NCBI RefSeq assembly: GCF_012927205.1
Contig: NZ_JABBGC010000003.1
Location: forward strand, 930,001-994,000
DNA from: Chitinophaga fulva
GTDB taxonomy: Bacteria > Bacteroidota > Bacteroidia > Chitinophagales > Chitinophagaceae
Length of the DNA stretch: 64,000 nt
Direction of reading: 5' to 3'
Every line of letters starts with the position of its first letter. The first letter of the stretch is position 1. The notes under the pieces are model-generated. The model ran no database searches. It was not told the origin of the DNA and was given only the letters and a program-made list of their open reading frames with translations. The translations under genes were made by a program, and so were the position numbers. Shown one piece after another: positions 50,660 to 60,370 of the stretch.

Positions 50660-51544
50660 TTATTTCCTGATAATAACTGTTTTGTAGGTGACTGCATAAC
50701 CGCCCCAGTAACCGATGGCGCCGGGCACATTCCCTATTATTTTAGTGGGAGATGCGAACGGGTTGCCGGTGCTGCTGTAGGCAAAATCGAGGGCCCTCCA
50801 GAAGCTGTAGGTAGCTTTATCGATGTTACAGAATTTGAGCGTCACCGTATCTCCTCTGTTAAAATACCCGTAAGTTTCCGGGTCCGTGCGTTTGCTTTTA
50901 TCAACGCCGGCGTCCACAGGAATTTCAAATGTTGTGCCGTTCACCACCTGGTCATCCAGGGTAGAGTTCAACCCTGGCAGAAAGGCATCGCTGTTGGTCC
51001 GGGTGAAGTACCGGGCATAATTGCCGAGGGTAGCAGCATCCGTGATCCTGGCCCACAGGCGGGCTTTTAATGTATCGTCGCCCTGCCTTGCCCGTCGCCA
51101 CCAGATGGTATCCAGGTGGAAGTTGTGTAAAGGTATAGTTGTCACTGCCTCATATGACTTATTGTCAGCAGTAATCTTTAACGTATACCGGCCGCCTGCT
51201 TTTCCTTTGAAAGCGGTGGATGGTCTGGTGGTATCAGGCACGTAGGCGAAAACGGGGCCCAGGCCTGGTATTTCCACGATTGTTTCCAGGAGTGTCATGG
51301 TGCGGACACTATCGGAGACGGTCACCATAGCTTTATGCACAAAGGAAGCAAGTAATGCAGCGGGATCTATCTGAGAGAAGTAGCCAAGGCTGTGCGTGAG
51401 CACTACCTGCGGGTACCGGTTGGTTTCAAATTTACCTTCCACCACAAGCGAAGGCTCCTGTTGTTGTAAGTTGACACTGATATCCTTCTCGCAGGCGGAG
51501 AACAATATAACTGCAGCCACGATGATCATCAGGAGGTTGCGCAT
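50660..51544 (-). CDS. DUF4249 lipoprotein, orphan
   Basis: A 294-residue lipoprotein with signal and lipobox MRNLLMIIVAAVILFSAC (Cys near 18), followed by EKDISVNLQQQEPSLVVEGKF. The DUF4249 pattern is QQEPSLVVEGKFETNRYPQVVLTHS, then Ig-like strands. No TonB receptor is next to it, unlike the pair at 9761-13026. It may work with a receptor elsewhere. It lies 20 bp upstream of trxB, probably by chance. Confidence 0.85.
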   Translation of the reverse strand: MRNLLMIIVAAVILFSACEKDISVNLQQQEPSLVVEGKFETNRYPQVVLTHSLGYFSQIDPAALLASFVHKAMVTVSDSVRTMTLLETIVEIPGLGPVFAYVPDTTRPSTAFKGKAGGRYTLKITADNKSYEAVTTIPLHNFHLDTIWWRRARQGDDTLKARLWARITDAATLGNYARYFTRTNSDAFLPGLNSTLDDQVVNGTTFEIPVDAGVDKSKRTDPETYGYFNRGDTVTLKFCNIDKATYSFWRALDFAYSSTGNPFASPTKIIGNVPGAIGYWGGYAVTYKTVIIRK

Positions 51545-51570
51545 ATCTGCAAAAATAAGCGGTGTTCACA

Positions 51571-51609
51571 ATATAAAAACACCGGCCATGTATTTACAAG
51601 GCCGGTGTT
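51571..51609 (-). terminator. Terminator of the primary sigma factor gene
   Basis: Perfect 10-bp stem AACACCGGCC (51578-51587) with GGCCGGTGTT (51600-51609). On the minus strand a T-rich tail follows. Confidence 0.88.
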
Positions 51610-51659
51610 CTTATAGATTAAGAGGGTTTATACAGCGGTTTCTTGGGAAACCGTAAATA

Positions 51660-52517
51660 TTATCCCAGGTAGGATTTCAGGGCACCGCTATAGCGTGCTT
51701 TCTGGAGCCTTTTAATAGCGCGTTCCTTGATTTGCCTGATTCTTTCCTTGGTCAGATCGTACTTCTGTCCGATTTGTTCGATTGTTGCGCCGTTTTCACC
51801 ATCCAGACCGAAATAGGCATTCACAATTTCCGCTTCGCGGGGGCTCAGGGATTTTAATACCCGGCGTATTTCCTCACGGAGGGAATCTCTCATCACGTCA
51901 TCGTCGGTAATGTCTCCACCTTCCAGCAGGTCTCCCATAGCTACGTCTTCAGCTTCATGTACTGGTGCGTCCAGTGACATATGGCGGGTGTTGCTTTGGA
52001 AAATGTTGTTGATTTCCGATTCAGACATTTCCAGGATTTCTGCGAGTTCCTCGGTAGACGGTTCACGCTCGTTTTCCTGCTCAAATGCCATGTAAGCTTT
52101 GTTCGCTTTATTATAGGTGCCAATTTTGTTTTGCGGCAGACGAACAAGACGACCTTGTTCAGCCAACGCCTGCAGGATGGACTGGCGGATCCACCAAACT
52201 GCATAAGAGATGAATTTGAAACCTTTCGTTTCATCGAAACGTTGCGCAGCTTTGATCAGGCCTAAATTACCTTCATTGATAAGGTCACTGAGGCTAAGCC
52301 CCTGGTGCTGATATTGCTTGGCAACGGAAACCACGAAACGCAAGTTTCCTGTAGTCAATCTTTCAAGAGCCTTCTGATCGCCCATTTTAATGCGCTGCGC
52401 CAAAACGGTCTCCTCCTCAGGTGTTAACAAAGGGATCTTCGAGATTTCCTGCAGGTACTTTTCTACCGCCTGCGAATCACGATTGGTGATCTGGGTGGCA
52501 ATTTTAAGTTGCCTCAT
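51660..52517 (-). CDS. rpoD: Primary (housekeeping) RNA polymerase sigma factor RpoD-like
   Basis: A 285-residue sigma-70 factor, short because Bacteroidota primary sigmas lack the non-conserved region and most of region 1.1. Region 2 is LVVSVAKQYQHQGLSLSDLINEGNLGLI with the -10 helix FISYAVWWIRQSILQAL. Region 4 is LSPREAEIVNAYFGLDGENGATIEQIGQKYDLTKERIRQIKERAI. It starts RQLKIATQITNRDSQAVEKYLQEI. It recognises the TAnnTTTG-type promoters seen in this window. It has a clear terminator. Confidence 0.95.
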   Translation of the reverse strand: MRQLKIATQITNRDSQAVEKYLQEISKIPLLTPEEETVLAQRIKMGDQKALERLTTGNLRFVVSVAKQYQHQGLSLSDLINEGNLGLIKAAQRFDETKGFKFISYAVWWIRQSILQALAEQGRLVRLPQNKIGTYNKANKAYMAFEQENEREPSTEELAEILEMSESEINNIFQSNTRHMSLDAPVHEAEDVAMGDLLEGGDITDDDVMRDSLREEIRRVLKSLSPREAEIVNAYFGLDGENGATIEQIGQKYDLTKERIRQIKERAIKRLQKARYSGALKSYLG

Positions 52518-52844
52518 ATGAAAAATTGTATTGGTTTATAAATAAGAATAACAGCGAAAGAAATATTTTGTTTGAATTTTTAATTTAATTAACTTACAAA
52601 ATTTCCCGCACCTTATTCGTTTGTTTTAATTAGCCTGCAAAGATCGTGCTAACCCACCACTCTACCAAATCCTTCTTTTTTTCTCCTTCGCTATAACAAA
52701 GTACAGTTTTATAACGATATTTTATAGTGCTTTAGTCCTTGTTGCCACACGCTTTATGCAAATTTTAACAATTGATAAATAATCATTATTAAATTAGCAT
52801 CTTAACTAATTTATTGTCAAAGTCCTTGCAAATTATTCAATCAT
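52518..52844. other. 327-bp AT-rich gap between divergent genes
   Basis: It contains the divergent promoters of the sigma factor gene and the threonine aldolase gene. TTTG elements are abundant (for example near 52610-52630), but no pair of boxes stands out. No gene or repeat is seen. Confidence 0.45.
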
Positions 52845-53867
52845 ATGATAGACTTTCGCAGCGATACTTTTACACGCCCCAGCCCCGGCATGTTACAGGC
52901 CATGTTGCAGGCTGAAACAGGGGACGATGTTTTTGGTGAAGACCCCAGCGTCAACAAACTGGAAGCCATGATGGCAGACTACTTTGGCAAAGAGGCAGCC
53001 CTTTACTGCCCTTCCGGCACAATGAGCAATCAGATCGCCATCAAGGTACATACGTTGCCCGGGGATGAAGTGGTTTGCAGTAACCTCGCCCATGTGTATA
53101 TTTATGAGGGAGGCGGCATCGCTGCTACTTCAGGCGCCCAGGTACAGGCCATCACCGGCGATCGCGGCATGATCACCGCTGCCGAGGTGGAAGCAGCCAT
53201 CAATAATCCCGACGATGTACACAAAGCCCGCACCAGCCTGGTATGCCTCGAAAATACTTCCAACCGCGGCGGCGGATGCTGCTATGACTGGGAAGAGGTG
53301 CTTCGCATCCGACAGGTATGCAACCGGCATAACCTTGCCCTCCATATCGACGGCGCCCGCCTCTTCAATGCCATTGTAGCCACCGGACAAGATCCCAGGA
53401 CTTATGGACAGACATTCGACAGTATCTCCGTATGCCTCAACAAAGGAATGGGCTGTCCCATGGGCTCCGTGCTCCTCGGCAGCACCGCCTTCATCCGCGA
53501 AGCCCGCCGCGTACGCAAAAGACTGGGCGGTGGCCTGCGGCAGGCCGGCTATATGGCCGCTACCGGCATCTACGCCATGGAAAACAATATCCAACGCCTC
53601 GAAGAAGACCACCAACATGCCAAACAAATAGCGGCTGCCCTGTTGGAAAAAACTTTCGTTGGCCATATGCTGCCGGTGGAAACCAATATCCTCATCTTCG
53701 AAGTGACAGGCGGCGAATGGACGCCTAAAAAACTGACAGACCACTTCCGCAAAGAAGGTATCCTCACCATAGCCATCTCCCCTACACAGGTCAGAATGGT
53801 AGTCCACCTGGACATCACACCTGACATGGTCGCGAAAACCTGTCAGGTGATCGCCGAAACCATGTAA
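52845..53867 (+). CDS. Low-specificity L-threonine aldolase
   Basis: A 340-residue PLP enzyme that cleaves threonine or allo-threonine to glycine and acetaldehyde. The PLP lysine is K200 in CLNKGMGCPMGSVLLG. H83 in LAHVYIYEGGG stacks on the cofactor, and DGARLFNA holds the aspartate. The opening IDFRSDTFTRPSPGML is diagnostic. Substrate stereopreference is not determinable. It is monocistronic. Confidence 0.92.
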   Translation: MIDFRSDTFTRPSPGMLQAMLQAETGDDVFGEDPSVNKLEAMMADYFGKEAALYCPSGTMSNQIAIKVHTLPGDEVVCSNLAHVYIYEGGGIAATSGAQVQAITGDRGMITAAEVEAAINNPDDVHKARTSLVCLENTSNRGGGCCYDWEEVLRIRQVCNRHNLALHIDGARLFNAIVATGQDPRTYGQTFDSISVCLNKGMGCPMGSVLLGSTAFIREARRVRKRLGGGLRQAGYMAATGIYAMENNIQRLEEDHQHAKQIAAALLEKTFVGHMLPVETNILIFEVTGGEWTPKKLTDHFRKEGILTIAISPTQVRMVVHLDITPDMVAKTCQVIAETM

Positions 53868-54075
53868 CGGTACCGTCTATATATAAAGACACTTATCTCA
53901 GTCAAAAGGTGCATCCGATGATGCACTTTTTTTTTGCGCCAAAGTCGCCGGGTGCAGCCAGTACGCAGCCAATGACGGAAAAATGCGGGTACATGGGCCA
54001 TCCACCATCTTCCCTGCGGCCAACGTTCCGGGCTAATATTCTGCCTCATTATTTCCTTCTCTGGTCAATCTCCGT

Positions 54076-54083
54076 TATTTTTG
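54076..54083 (+). promoter_or_regulatory. valS promoter -7 box, almost leaderless
   Basis: TATTTTTG (54076-54083) fits TAnnTTTG, with TTTC 20 nt upstream as a weak -33. Transcription would start about 5-10 nt before the ATG at 54096, giving a very short leader. Confidence 0.5.
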
Positions 54084-54095
54084 CAGACTTATATT

Positions 54096-56750
54096 ATGAA
54101 TAGCATGGAACTTTCGAAAAATTACCTGCCTGCAACGGTTGAAGACAAATGGTACCAACACTGGATGGACAAAGGCTATTTCCATTCTACGCCGGATAGC
54201 CGCCAGCCCTTTACTGTAGTGATCCCCCCGCCTAACGTCACCGGGGTCTTGCATCTTGGCCATACACTCAATGAAACTGTCCAGGACATACTGGTGCGCC
54301 GCGCCCGTATGAGCGGTTTCAATGCCTGCTGGGTACCTGGTTCCGACCACGCTTCCATCGCCACAGAAGCAAAAGTGGTAGACATGCTGAAACGGGAAAA
54401 AGGGATCGAAAAATCCCAGTTGACCCGCGAGGAATTCCTCAAACACGCCTTTGAATGGAAGGACAAATACGGTGGCATCATCTACCAACAGATCAAAAAG
54501 CTCGGCTGCTCCTGCGACTGGGACCGGGTAACCTTTACCATGGACGACCACTATTACAAAGCGGTGATCAAAGTGTTCGTGGAACTGTACAATAAAGGCC
54601 TGATCTATCGCGGCGCCCGTATGATCAACTGGGACCCCAAAGCCAAAACAGCTTTGAGCGATGAGGAAGTGGAATACAAAGACATCCAGGGCTTCCTGTA
54701 TCATGTAAAATATGCCATCACCGACGCGGAAGGCAAGCCTACCGGCGAATTCATTACCATCGCCACGCAACGCCCGGAGACCATCATGGGCGATACCGCC
54801 ATCTGCGTAAATCCGGATGATGAAAGATACGCGCACCTGAAAGGTCATTTTGCCATCGTTCCGCTGGTAAACCGCCCTGTGCCCATTATCTTCGATACCT
54901 ACGTGGACAAAGCCTTCGGTACCGGCGCCCTGAAAGTGACGCCTGCACACGATATCAATGACTACAACCTTGGTCTGAAACATAACCTCGAGATCATCGA
55001 CACCCTCAACGATGACGGCACCCTGAGCGCTGCTGCCATCGTATTTGTGGGTGAAGACCGTTTCGTGGCCCGTAAGAAAACAGTAGCTGCCCTCGCAGAG
55101 GCCGGCCAGCTCGTGAAAGAAGAAGCGTATACTACCCGTCTCGGCTACAGTCAACGTAACCCTACCACGGTAGTAGAACCACGCATCTCCACCCAGTGGT
55201 TCGTAAAAATGGCCAATATCGCCAAACCGGCGCTGGACGCAGTAGTGGACGGTGATGTAAGGATACATCCCGGTGACCGCTTCCTCGCGACCTACAAATA
55301 CTGGATGGAAAATGTAAAGGACTGGTGTATCTCCCGCCAACTGTGGTGGGGACAGCAGATCCCTGCCTGGTACACTGCCGACGGTACTTTCGAAGTAGCT
55401 GCCACCGCTGAAGAAGCAGTAGCGCAGTTCGCACAGAAAGGCATCACGCTCACGGCAGCAGACCTGAAACAGGACGAAGACTGCCTGGATACCTGGTTCT
55501 CTTCCTGGCTCTGGCCCATGGAAGTGTTCAACGGTATTTCCAGTCCCGATAACGCAGACTATCAATACTACTACCCCGGCTCCGTACTGGTAACCGGTCA
55601 GGATATCATTTTCTTCTGGGTGGCCCGTATGATCATGGCCGGCCTGGAATTCAACGGACAAAAGCCTTTCAGCGACGTGTACTTTACCGGCATGGTAAGA
55701 GACAAGGAAGGCCGCAAGATGAGTAAACAGCTGGGCAACTCACCCGACCTGCTGGAGCTCATTCACAACTATGGCGCTGACGCCGTACGTTTTGGCGTAA
55801 TGATCAGCTCTCCGGCCGGTAACGACCTGCTGTTCGATACTTCCAGCTGTGATCAGGGCCGTAACTTCAACAATAAAATCTGGAACGCGCTGAAACTGGT
55901 GAAAATGTGGGAGTCCCGTCAGGAAACTGACAACGTGGACGCTTCCAGCCTCTTCCCCATCAGATGGTTCCAAAGCCGCCTGAACGAAGTACAGGCCCAG
56001 GTAGCCTCCCTGCATGGCGACTTCCGCCTCAGCGAAGGCCTGAAAGCCCTTTACAGCCTTATATGGGACGATTTCTGCGGCTGGTACCTTGAATGGGTTA
56101 AGCCAGGTTTCGAACAACCGATCTCCGCTGCGGTATACGCCCAAACAGTGTCTTTCTTCGAGCAACTGATGCAGCTGCTGCACCCGTATATGCCGTTCAT
56201 CACCGAAGAGATATACCAATTGCTGAAAGTACGCGACGAAGCTGATGTGCTGATGATGAAACAATTCACCACCCCTGCTGCTCCGGTACATGCCGCCCTG
56301 CTGGAAGGTGTACTGGCACAGGAAGTGATCACCGGCATCCGAGATGCCCGCGTTAAAAACCAGATCAAACCAAAAGATCCGATTGTACTGCACATCGAAA
56401 CCAAACACGAGAATGCCTTCAAACAAATTGAAGACACTATCGCCAAACAGGTAAACGCGAAAGCGGTACATTACGTACAGGAAGCGGTTCCCGGCTGTAT
56501 CACCCTCGTGGTACAGAAAGATAGGTTCTACCTCGGTACCGAAACTGTACTGGATACCACGGCACAGAAAGAATCCCTGCTTAAGGACCTGGAATATCAA
56601 CAGGGTCTCCTGAAGATAGTTGATGGCAAATTGTCCAACGAACGTTTCGTACAAAATGCAAAACCGGAAATTGTAGAAGCGGAAAAACGCAAAAAAGCGG
56701 ACACCGAAGCAAAAATCCAGGTAATAACGGAAAGTTTGAAGTCATTATAA
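54096..56750 (+). CDS. valS: Valyl-tRNA synthetase
   Basis: An 884-residue class I synthetase. HLGH in PPNVTGVLHLGHTLN is the HIGH motif, and KMSKQ in GRKMSKQLGNSPDLL is the KMSKS-type loop. The editing domain (about 190-350) includes the conserved TQRPETIMGDTA. The last ~70 residues are the coiled-coil arm (EYQQGLLKIVDGKLSNERFV). The start is ATG 54096 or 54105; an ATG at 54081 lies within the promoter. It is terminated by a strong hairpin. Confidence 0.96.
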   Translation: MNSMELSKNYLPATVEDKWYQHWMDKGYFHSTPDSRQPFTVVIPPPNVTGVLHLGHTLNETVQDILVRRARMSGFNACWVPGSDHASIATEAKVVDMLKREKGIEKSQLTREEFLKHAFEWKDKYGGIIYQQIKKLGCSCDWDRVTFTMDDHYYKAVIKVFVELYNKGLIYRGARMINWDPKAKTALSDEEVEYKDIQGFLYHVKYAITDAEGKPTGEFITIATQRPETIMGDTAICVNPDDERYAHLKGHFAIVPLVNRPVPIIFDTYVDKAFGTGALKVTPAHDINDYNLGLKHNLEIIDTLNDDGTLSAAAIVFVGEDRFVARKKTVAALAEAGQLVKEEAYTTRLGYSQRNPTTVVEPRISTQWFVKMANIAKPALDAVVDGDVRIHPGDRFLATYKYWMENVKDWCISRQLWWGQQIPAWYTADGTFEVAATAEEAVAQFAQKGITLTAADLKQDEDCLDTWFSSWLWPMEVFNGISSPDNADYQYYYPGSVLVTGQDIIFFWVARMIMAGLEFNGQKPFSDVYFTGMVRDKEGRKMSKQLGNSPDLLELIHNYGADAVRFGVMISSPAGNDLLFDTSSCDQGRNFNNKIWNALKLVKMWESRQETDNVDASSLFPIRWFQSRLNEVQAQVASLHGDFRLSEGLKALYSLIWDDFCGWYLEWVKPGFEQPISAAVYAQTVSFFEQLMQLLHPYMPFITEEIYQLLKVRDEADVLMMKQFTTPAAPVHAALLEGVLAQEVITGIRDARVKNQIKPKDPIVLHIETKHENAFKQIEDTIAKQVNAKAVHYVQEAVPGCITLVVQKDRFYLGTETVLDTTAQKESLLKDLEYQQGLLKIVDGKLSNERFVQNAKPEIVEAEKRKKADTEAKIQVITESLKSL

Positions 56751-56757
56751 TTTTTGC

Positions 56758-56793
56758 AATCGCCCGGTCGTTAGTATACCGGGCGATTTTTTT
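56758..56793 (+). terminator. Terminator of valS
   Basis: Perfect 11-bp stem AATCGCCCGGT (56758-56768) with ACCGGGCGATT (56778-56788), followed by seven T. Confidence 0.92.
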
Positions 56794-56807
56794 ATCCCGT
56801 CACTATC

Positions 56808-57293
56808 ATGCTGAAACACCTGTCCGCATTCATTTTCCTGCTGTTGATGATCAACATGAGCACTTTTGCCCAATCCGGCAAAAAGCCTGTTCCTGCCACC
56901 AAAGCCTCGCCGGTAACCAACAAGCGGCCAACAAAGCTGCGCAGCAGCTGGGGCCTCTTCCTCAGCGACACCCTGCCCAAAAGCCAGGTGGTAAAACTGC
57001 TGGACTCCGCACTGGTGGTGCGCGATGAGAAGAACCACCTCTACCAAGTGATCTCCTTCGCTTTTACCTACGAACAACATCAACCCTACCTGAATGATAC
57101 TACCGGCCAGGCGGCCATTTATAAAGACTACACCGGAGATAACTTTAAGACCTCCCGCCTTCCTGCCCTCTGGAGCTCACGCCTGAAAGAGAATTTGCAA
57201 CAGGGAGATGTGTTGTACTTTGATGATATTCTGATTGAATATGCGCCTGACAAGCTTTACCGGGCGCCATCCTTACGGATAGACGTAAAGTAA
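56808..57293 (+). CDS. Secreted hypothetical protein
   Basis: A 161-residue protein I do not recognise. It has a signal peptide (MLKHLSAFIFLLLMINMSTFA), a basic and Pro-rich stretch (about 23-48), then a compact alpha/beta part (SWGLFLSDTLPKSQVVKLLD, LYQVISFAFTYEQHQPY). It is likely periplasmic. The gene starts 20 bp after the valS terminator hairpin. Its stop codon's last base is the first base of an octameric repeat. Confidence 0.6.
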   Translation: MLKHLSAFIFLLLMINMSTFAQSGKKPVPATKASPVTNKRPTKLRSSWGLFLSDTLPKSQVVKLLDSALVVRDEKNHLYQVISFAFTYEQHQPYLNDTTGQAAIYKDYTGDNFKTSRLPALWSSRLKENLQQGDVLYFDDILIEYAPDKLYRAPSLRIDVK

Positions 57294-57455
57294 TTGAGGG
57301 ATTTTTTGATTTACGGATTTTTTGATTTCGGGAATCATAAGAGCGAATAAATAAAAAGATCGAAGCGATTAACATTGCTTCGATCTTTTTATTTATTTCT
57401 GTTCGTTTCGATGATTCCCGAAATAAAAAATCCGTAAATCAAAAAATCCTAAAAT
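57293..57455. repeat. Octameric inverted array (5+5 units) with an inner 21-bp terminator hairpin
   Basis: Forward units from 57293: ATTGAGGG, ATTTTTTG, ATTTACGG, ATTTTTTG, ATTTCGGG. Minus-strand units from 57455: ATTTTAGG, ATTTTTTG, ATTTACGG, a 7-nt ATTTTTT, ATTTCGGG. Outer arms 57299-57338 and 57411-57449 match with one indel. The inner perfect stem 57346-57366 / 57377-57397 is a likely bidirectional terminator. It fills the gap between two opposing stop codons. Confidence 0.9.
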
Positions 57456-60256
57456 CAATAATTGAACAGCTGCTGCAATGGCAGGATAAAGTCTACCCTG
57501 TTCTGTGCATTGTCCACCGGATCTTTATCAAACAGGTGGCTGAACCGCACCCCACAGGTAAATGGCAGCGTGTTGCCGATACGGGTATCCAGGAAAAGCT
57601 CTGCACCGGCTGATGTATAGCGGTTGTCCCGTTTGTTGATAAAATCCCGCGCTATGCTATAATCATAAAACAGGTTACCCCGGATACGGCTGAAATAAAG
57701 GACCTGCGCAAAGCCCCAGTCAGGGTATGCCAACGGCAGGTGATAGTTAGCCCCCAGCTTATATATCCGGTCGTAGAAGGGTGTATTATACCCCCTGGCA
57801 TACACGAAATTATCGGTGAAGGTATAGTTGAAATCCTGATCACGTTGCCGGTAGGCGGCCTGTAATACGATGCTGTGATTTCTGGAGAATCCGGGCAGAT
57901 ATTGGTCTATGCGGCCATAGAGCTGCTCGGCGAACGGATTGCCCATCGAGTGATTATAGTACAACGCGATATACTGGCCAAAATGGCTGTAGATGTTCTG
58001 TTTGGCTTTGATCCTCATATTACTGAATATCAGCCGGCTGCTCAGGTATTGCAGGTTATCATTCCTGAACTTGAAATGCCCCTGCGGATAACGGTGCAGA
58101 ATATTGTAGTCACCGCCTATTACCAGGCTGCGGCTATACAGGCCTGAGGACAGGTTCAGCGGCACTGACAGCCCTGCATGCCAGGTCAGCTCATTCCAGT
58201 AAATGCGGCCGATGTTAGGCGCTATTGTATTGCGGTTAAATATATAATCAACACCAGTATTGAGGTACGGGAACCATCCACCAAAAGTGAAGCTGGCGCC
58301 GATATCGGAGTATCCTTCATTCCGGTTATAGGTATATCCTATAGCGGTATTGGTGGTATTCAGCACATTTTCACCCAACAGCGAGATGCTGTAGTTGGGC
58401 TCATTAAAGGAAGGTACCCAGCTGTGGAAGTTGAACGGACGCGTAAAGCGCGCGTATTTCCTGACCGGCAGAGAGTCGTGTGGCACGATGTCCAGTATAT
58501 TGGACCCTTCTTTATCAGACGGCTCCAGCCATTTGCTGTGCTGCCACTGCGCCACAGGTGTTTCCTTCCAGGCTGTTTTCAGCGGCGCGCGGTACAGGCG
58601 ATAACCGGCAGTGGTGAACTCACTGAATACAAGGCTGTCCTGCTGTGGCGAAGCGGCCATGTGCAGCGCGCTATTGCCCCGGTCCGTGATTTCATATGTT
58701 TTCCGGTCAGATAACGTGAGCGCGTATACGTTATTCACATCGCGGGTAGAGGTCGTAAAGTAAACGGTGTCGCCCTGTACAGCGGGGATGCCCAGCACCA
58801 CGAAGCTGAAAGGCGTAAGCGGCGTGACTTCGCCCGTTTGCAGGGACTGTTGTATAAGCGCCATTTCGCCCCGTTCATTACGGACAGCGCTGATCACCGC
58901 TTTATCATCAGCTGTAAAACGAGGGAAGGTATAGTACCAGTTATCCGGGTTAGGGAGCACTTTTTCCACCGTACTGGTAGTTGTGTTGATCAGCTGGAGG
59001 CTGTAGTGCATATCCGGCGTGATGGACGCGGCCACTACTTTTTGTCCGTCGGAGCTGATATCCGGGGAGAAGAACTTACCGCGGGGAGACACTGTTTTCG
59101 TACTGCCGCTGGTGTTGTCGTGCACGCGGATAACGGAAAAGTTTTTCCAGCCCCAGCGGGCATCAAAGCGGGCGGCGGCCCATGTGATACGCTGGTTACG
59201 GTAGCTAAAGAAATCATTATATACAATGCCAGGCCTTACCAGCAACTGTTCTGCACCGTTGCTGCCAATGCGGTAGATGCCCGGTACTTTGTTGTAGGCA
59301 TCTTTCAGGACGATCCATTCACCCGGGCCGGCAGCATAGACATATTTATAGTTGGTCACTGTACGGCCGGAAGCGGTAACCGGCACCGCTGGCGTGGTAT
59401 CCGGACGGGCCGCGTAGTTGTTCCACTGTGGCTGGTATTCCGCCAGCATGGCGTTATACAAAGCAGTAATGTTTTTACCGGTACGTTTTTTCAGGCTTTG
59501 GGAGAAGGGATAAAAAACGCCACGGTAGCGTACCGCATCGCTGGTAACGCCTTTCCAGAAATCGTTGCCATAGTGATTACGGCCGTAAGTCGATAACAGG
59601 TAACCCAGCGGGTAGTGGTCCGGAATGAAATCGCGGTAGGAGCCATTGCGGATTTTCATATAGCTGTAGCGCTTGTCTTCGAGCGACAGGGCGCGGAAAC
59701 CATCGAAGAAAGCGGGTAGCCGGCCTCTCCCCTGCTGACTGAAAGCCGTTTCATTGATGACCGCATCACCTTCCCAAAACCAGTTGGGCACTGCGATATT
59801 GGTCGCCGCCGCCTGTCCCAGTTGTCCGCCAAGCCAGGAAAACACTTTAGACACCCCCTGCCGGAAGTTCATATTTTGCAGCACGTGGCGATATTCATGA
59901 AGCGCCAGTTGTTCTGTCCAATTAAGGGAGCCCAGGTCCTGCGATGAGGGAGACGGAGCGAGATAGAATTCAGAGCGGAAGGGGCCGAGTTGCACGTATC
60001 CGTTAGACTGCATCGTTTGGTTCTGCAGTACGATATCCACTTTCCTTTCGAGCGGGCCGATGGAGTTGCGGGTATTTTTATTCAGCCAGGTAACGATATT
60101 GGCTACACGTTCTCCTTGCTGGCCCATCCCCTTGGGGAAGATCACGCGGACCGTGTCGGTATTGATCTGTTGCCATTTCAGGGAAGGAGGGTTGCCCCCG
60201 AATTGTTGGGCGGCAGCGGAAGTTGACAAAAACAGGAGCCAGAAGTAGTGACGCAT
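57455..60256 (-). CDS. Peptidase-MA-like / TolB-propeller / outer-membrane barrel fusion
   Basis: A 933-residue secreted protein with signal peptide (MRHYFWLLFLSTSAAA). Residues ~30-270 are a peptidase-MA-like domain with a complete gluzincin site: H120-E-Y-R-H124 and E162 in NWFWEGDA. Residues ~290-600 are TolB/WD40-type propeller blades (VVAASITPDMHYSLQLINT, FPRFTADDKAVISAVRNERG). Residues ~630-933 form a transmembrane-type barrel ending VDFILPLQQLFNY. The whole looks like an outer-membrane-anchored protease. Its substrate is unknown. Architecture is read from motifs; the domain borders are approximate. Confidence 0.82.
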   Translation of the reverse strand: MRHYFWLLFLSTSAAAQQFGGNPPSLKWQQINTDTVRVIFPKGMGQQGERVANIVTWLNKNTRNSIGPLERKVDIVLQNQTMQSNGYVQLGPFRSEFYLAPSPSSQDLGSLNWTEQLALHEYRHVLQNMNFRQGVSKVFSWLGGQLGQAAATNIAVPNWFWEGDAVINETAFSQQGRGRLPAFFDGFRALSLEDKRYSYMKIRNGSYRDFIPDHYPLGYLLSTYGRNHYGNDFWKGVTSDAVRYRGVFYPFSQSLKKRTGKNITALYNAMLAEYQPQWNNYAARPDTTPAVPVTASGRTVTNYKYVYAAGPGEWIVLKDAYNKVPGIYRIGSNGAEQLLVRPGIVYNDFFSYRNQRITWAAARFDARWGWKNFSVIRVHDNTSGSTKTVSPRGKFFSPDISSDGQKVVAASITPDMHYSLQLINTTTSTVEKVLPNPDNWYYTFPRFTADDKAVISAVRNERGEMALIQQSLQTGEVTPLTPFSFVVLGIPAVQGDTVYFTTSTRDVNNVYALTLSDRKTYEITDRGNSALHMAASPQQDSLVFSEFTTAGYRLYRAPLKTAWKETPVAQWQHSKWLEPSDKEGSNILDIVPHDSLPVRKYARFTRPFNFHSWVPSFNEPNYSISLLGENVLNTTNTAIGYTYNRNEGYSDIGASFTFGGWFPYLNTGVDYIFNRNTIAPNIGRIYWNELTWHAGLSVPLNLSSGLYSRSLVIGGDYNILHRYPQGHFKFRNDNLQYLSSRLIFSNMRIKAKQNIYSHFGQYIALYYNHSMGNPFAEQLYGRIDQYLPGFSRNHSIVLQAAYRQRDQDFNYTFTDNFVYARGYNTPFYDRIYKLGANYHLPLAYPDWGFAQVLYFSRIRGNLFYDYSIARDFINKRDNRYTSAGAELFLDTRIGNTLPFTCGVRFSHLFDKDPVDNAQNRVDFILPLQQLFNY

Positions 60257-60260
60257 AAAA

Positions 60261-60281
60261 AAATACGGATTACGAATTGCG
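60261..60281. repeat. Short heptameric array upstream of the fusion gene
   Basis: AAATACG, GATTACG and AATTGCG follow each other at 7-bp phase, 4 bp upstream of the start codon of the minus-strand gene ending at 57455. It belongs to the same AATTNNN dictionary as the arrays near 44443 and 49554. Confidence 0.6.
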
Positions 60282-60370
60282 GTACTGAGCGCAAAACGAA
60301 AATATGTTTCTTTCTTAATATAAACATATTTAAAATCGTGTGCCCTGTACCGCTGTTTCCGTATTTTATA

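Noticed and set aside
54075..55661. Long open frame (528 codons) on the minus strand opposite valS
   Set aside because: It is a shadow of the highly conserved valS frame and has no family signature; its composition (His-, Val- and Gly-rich) is that of an antisense frame.
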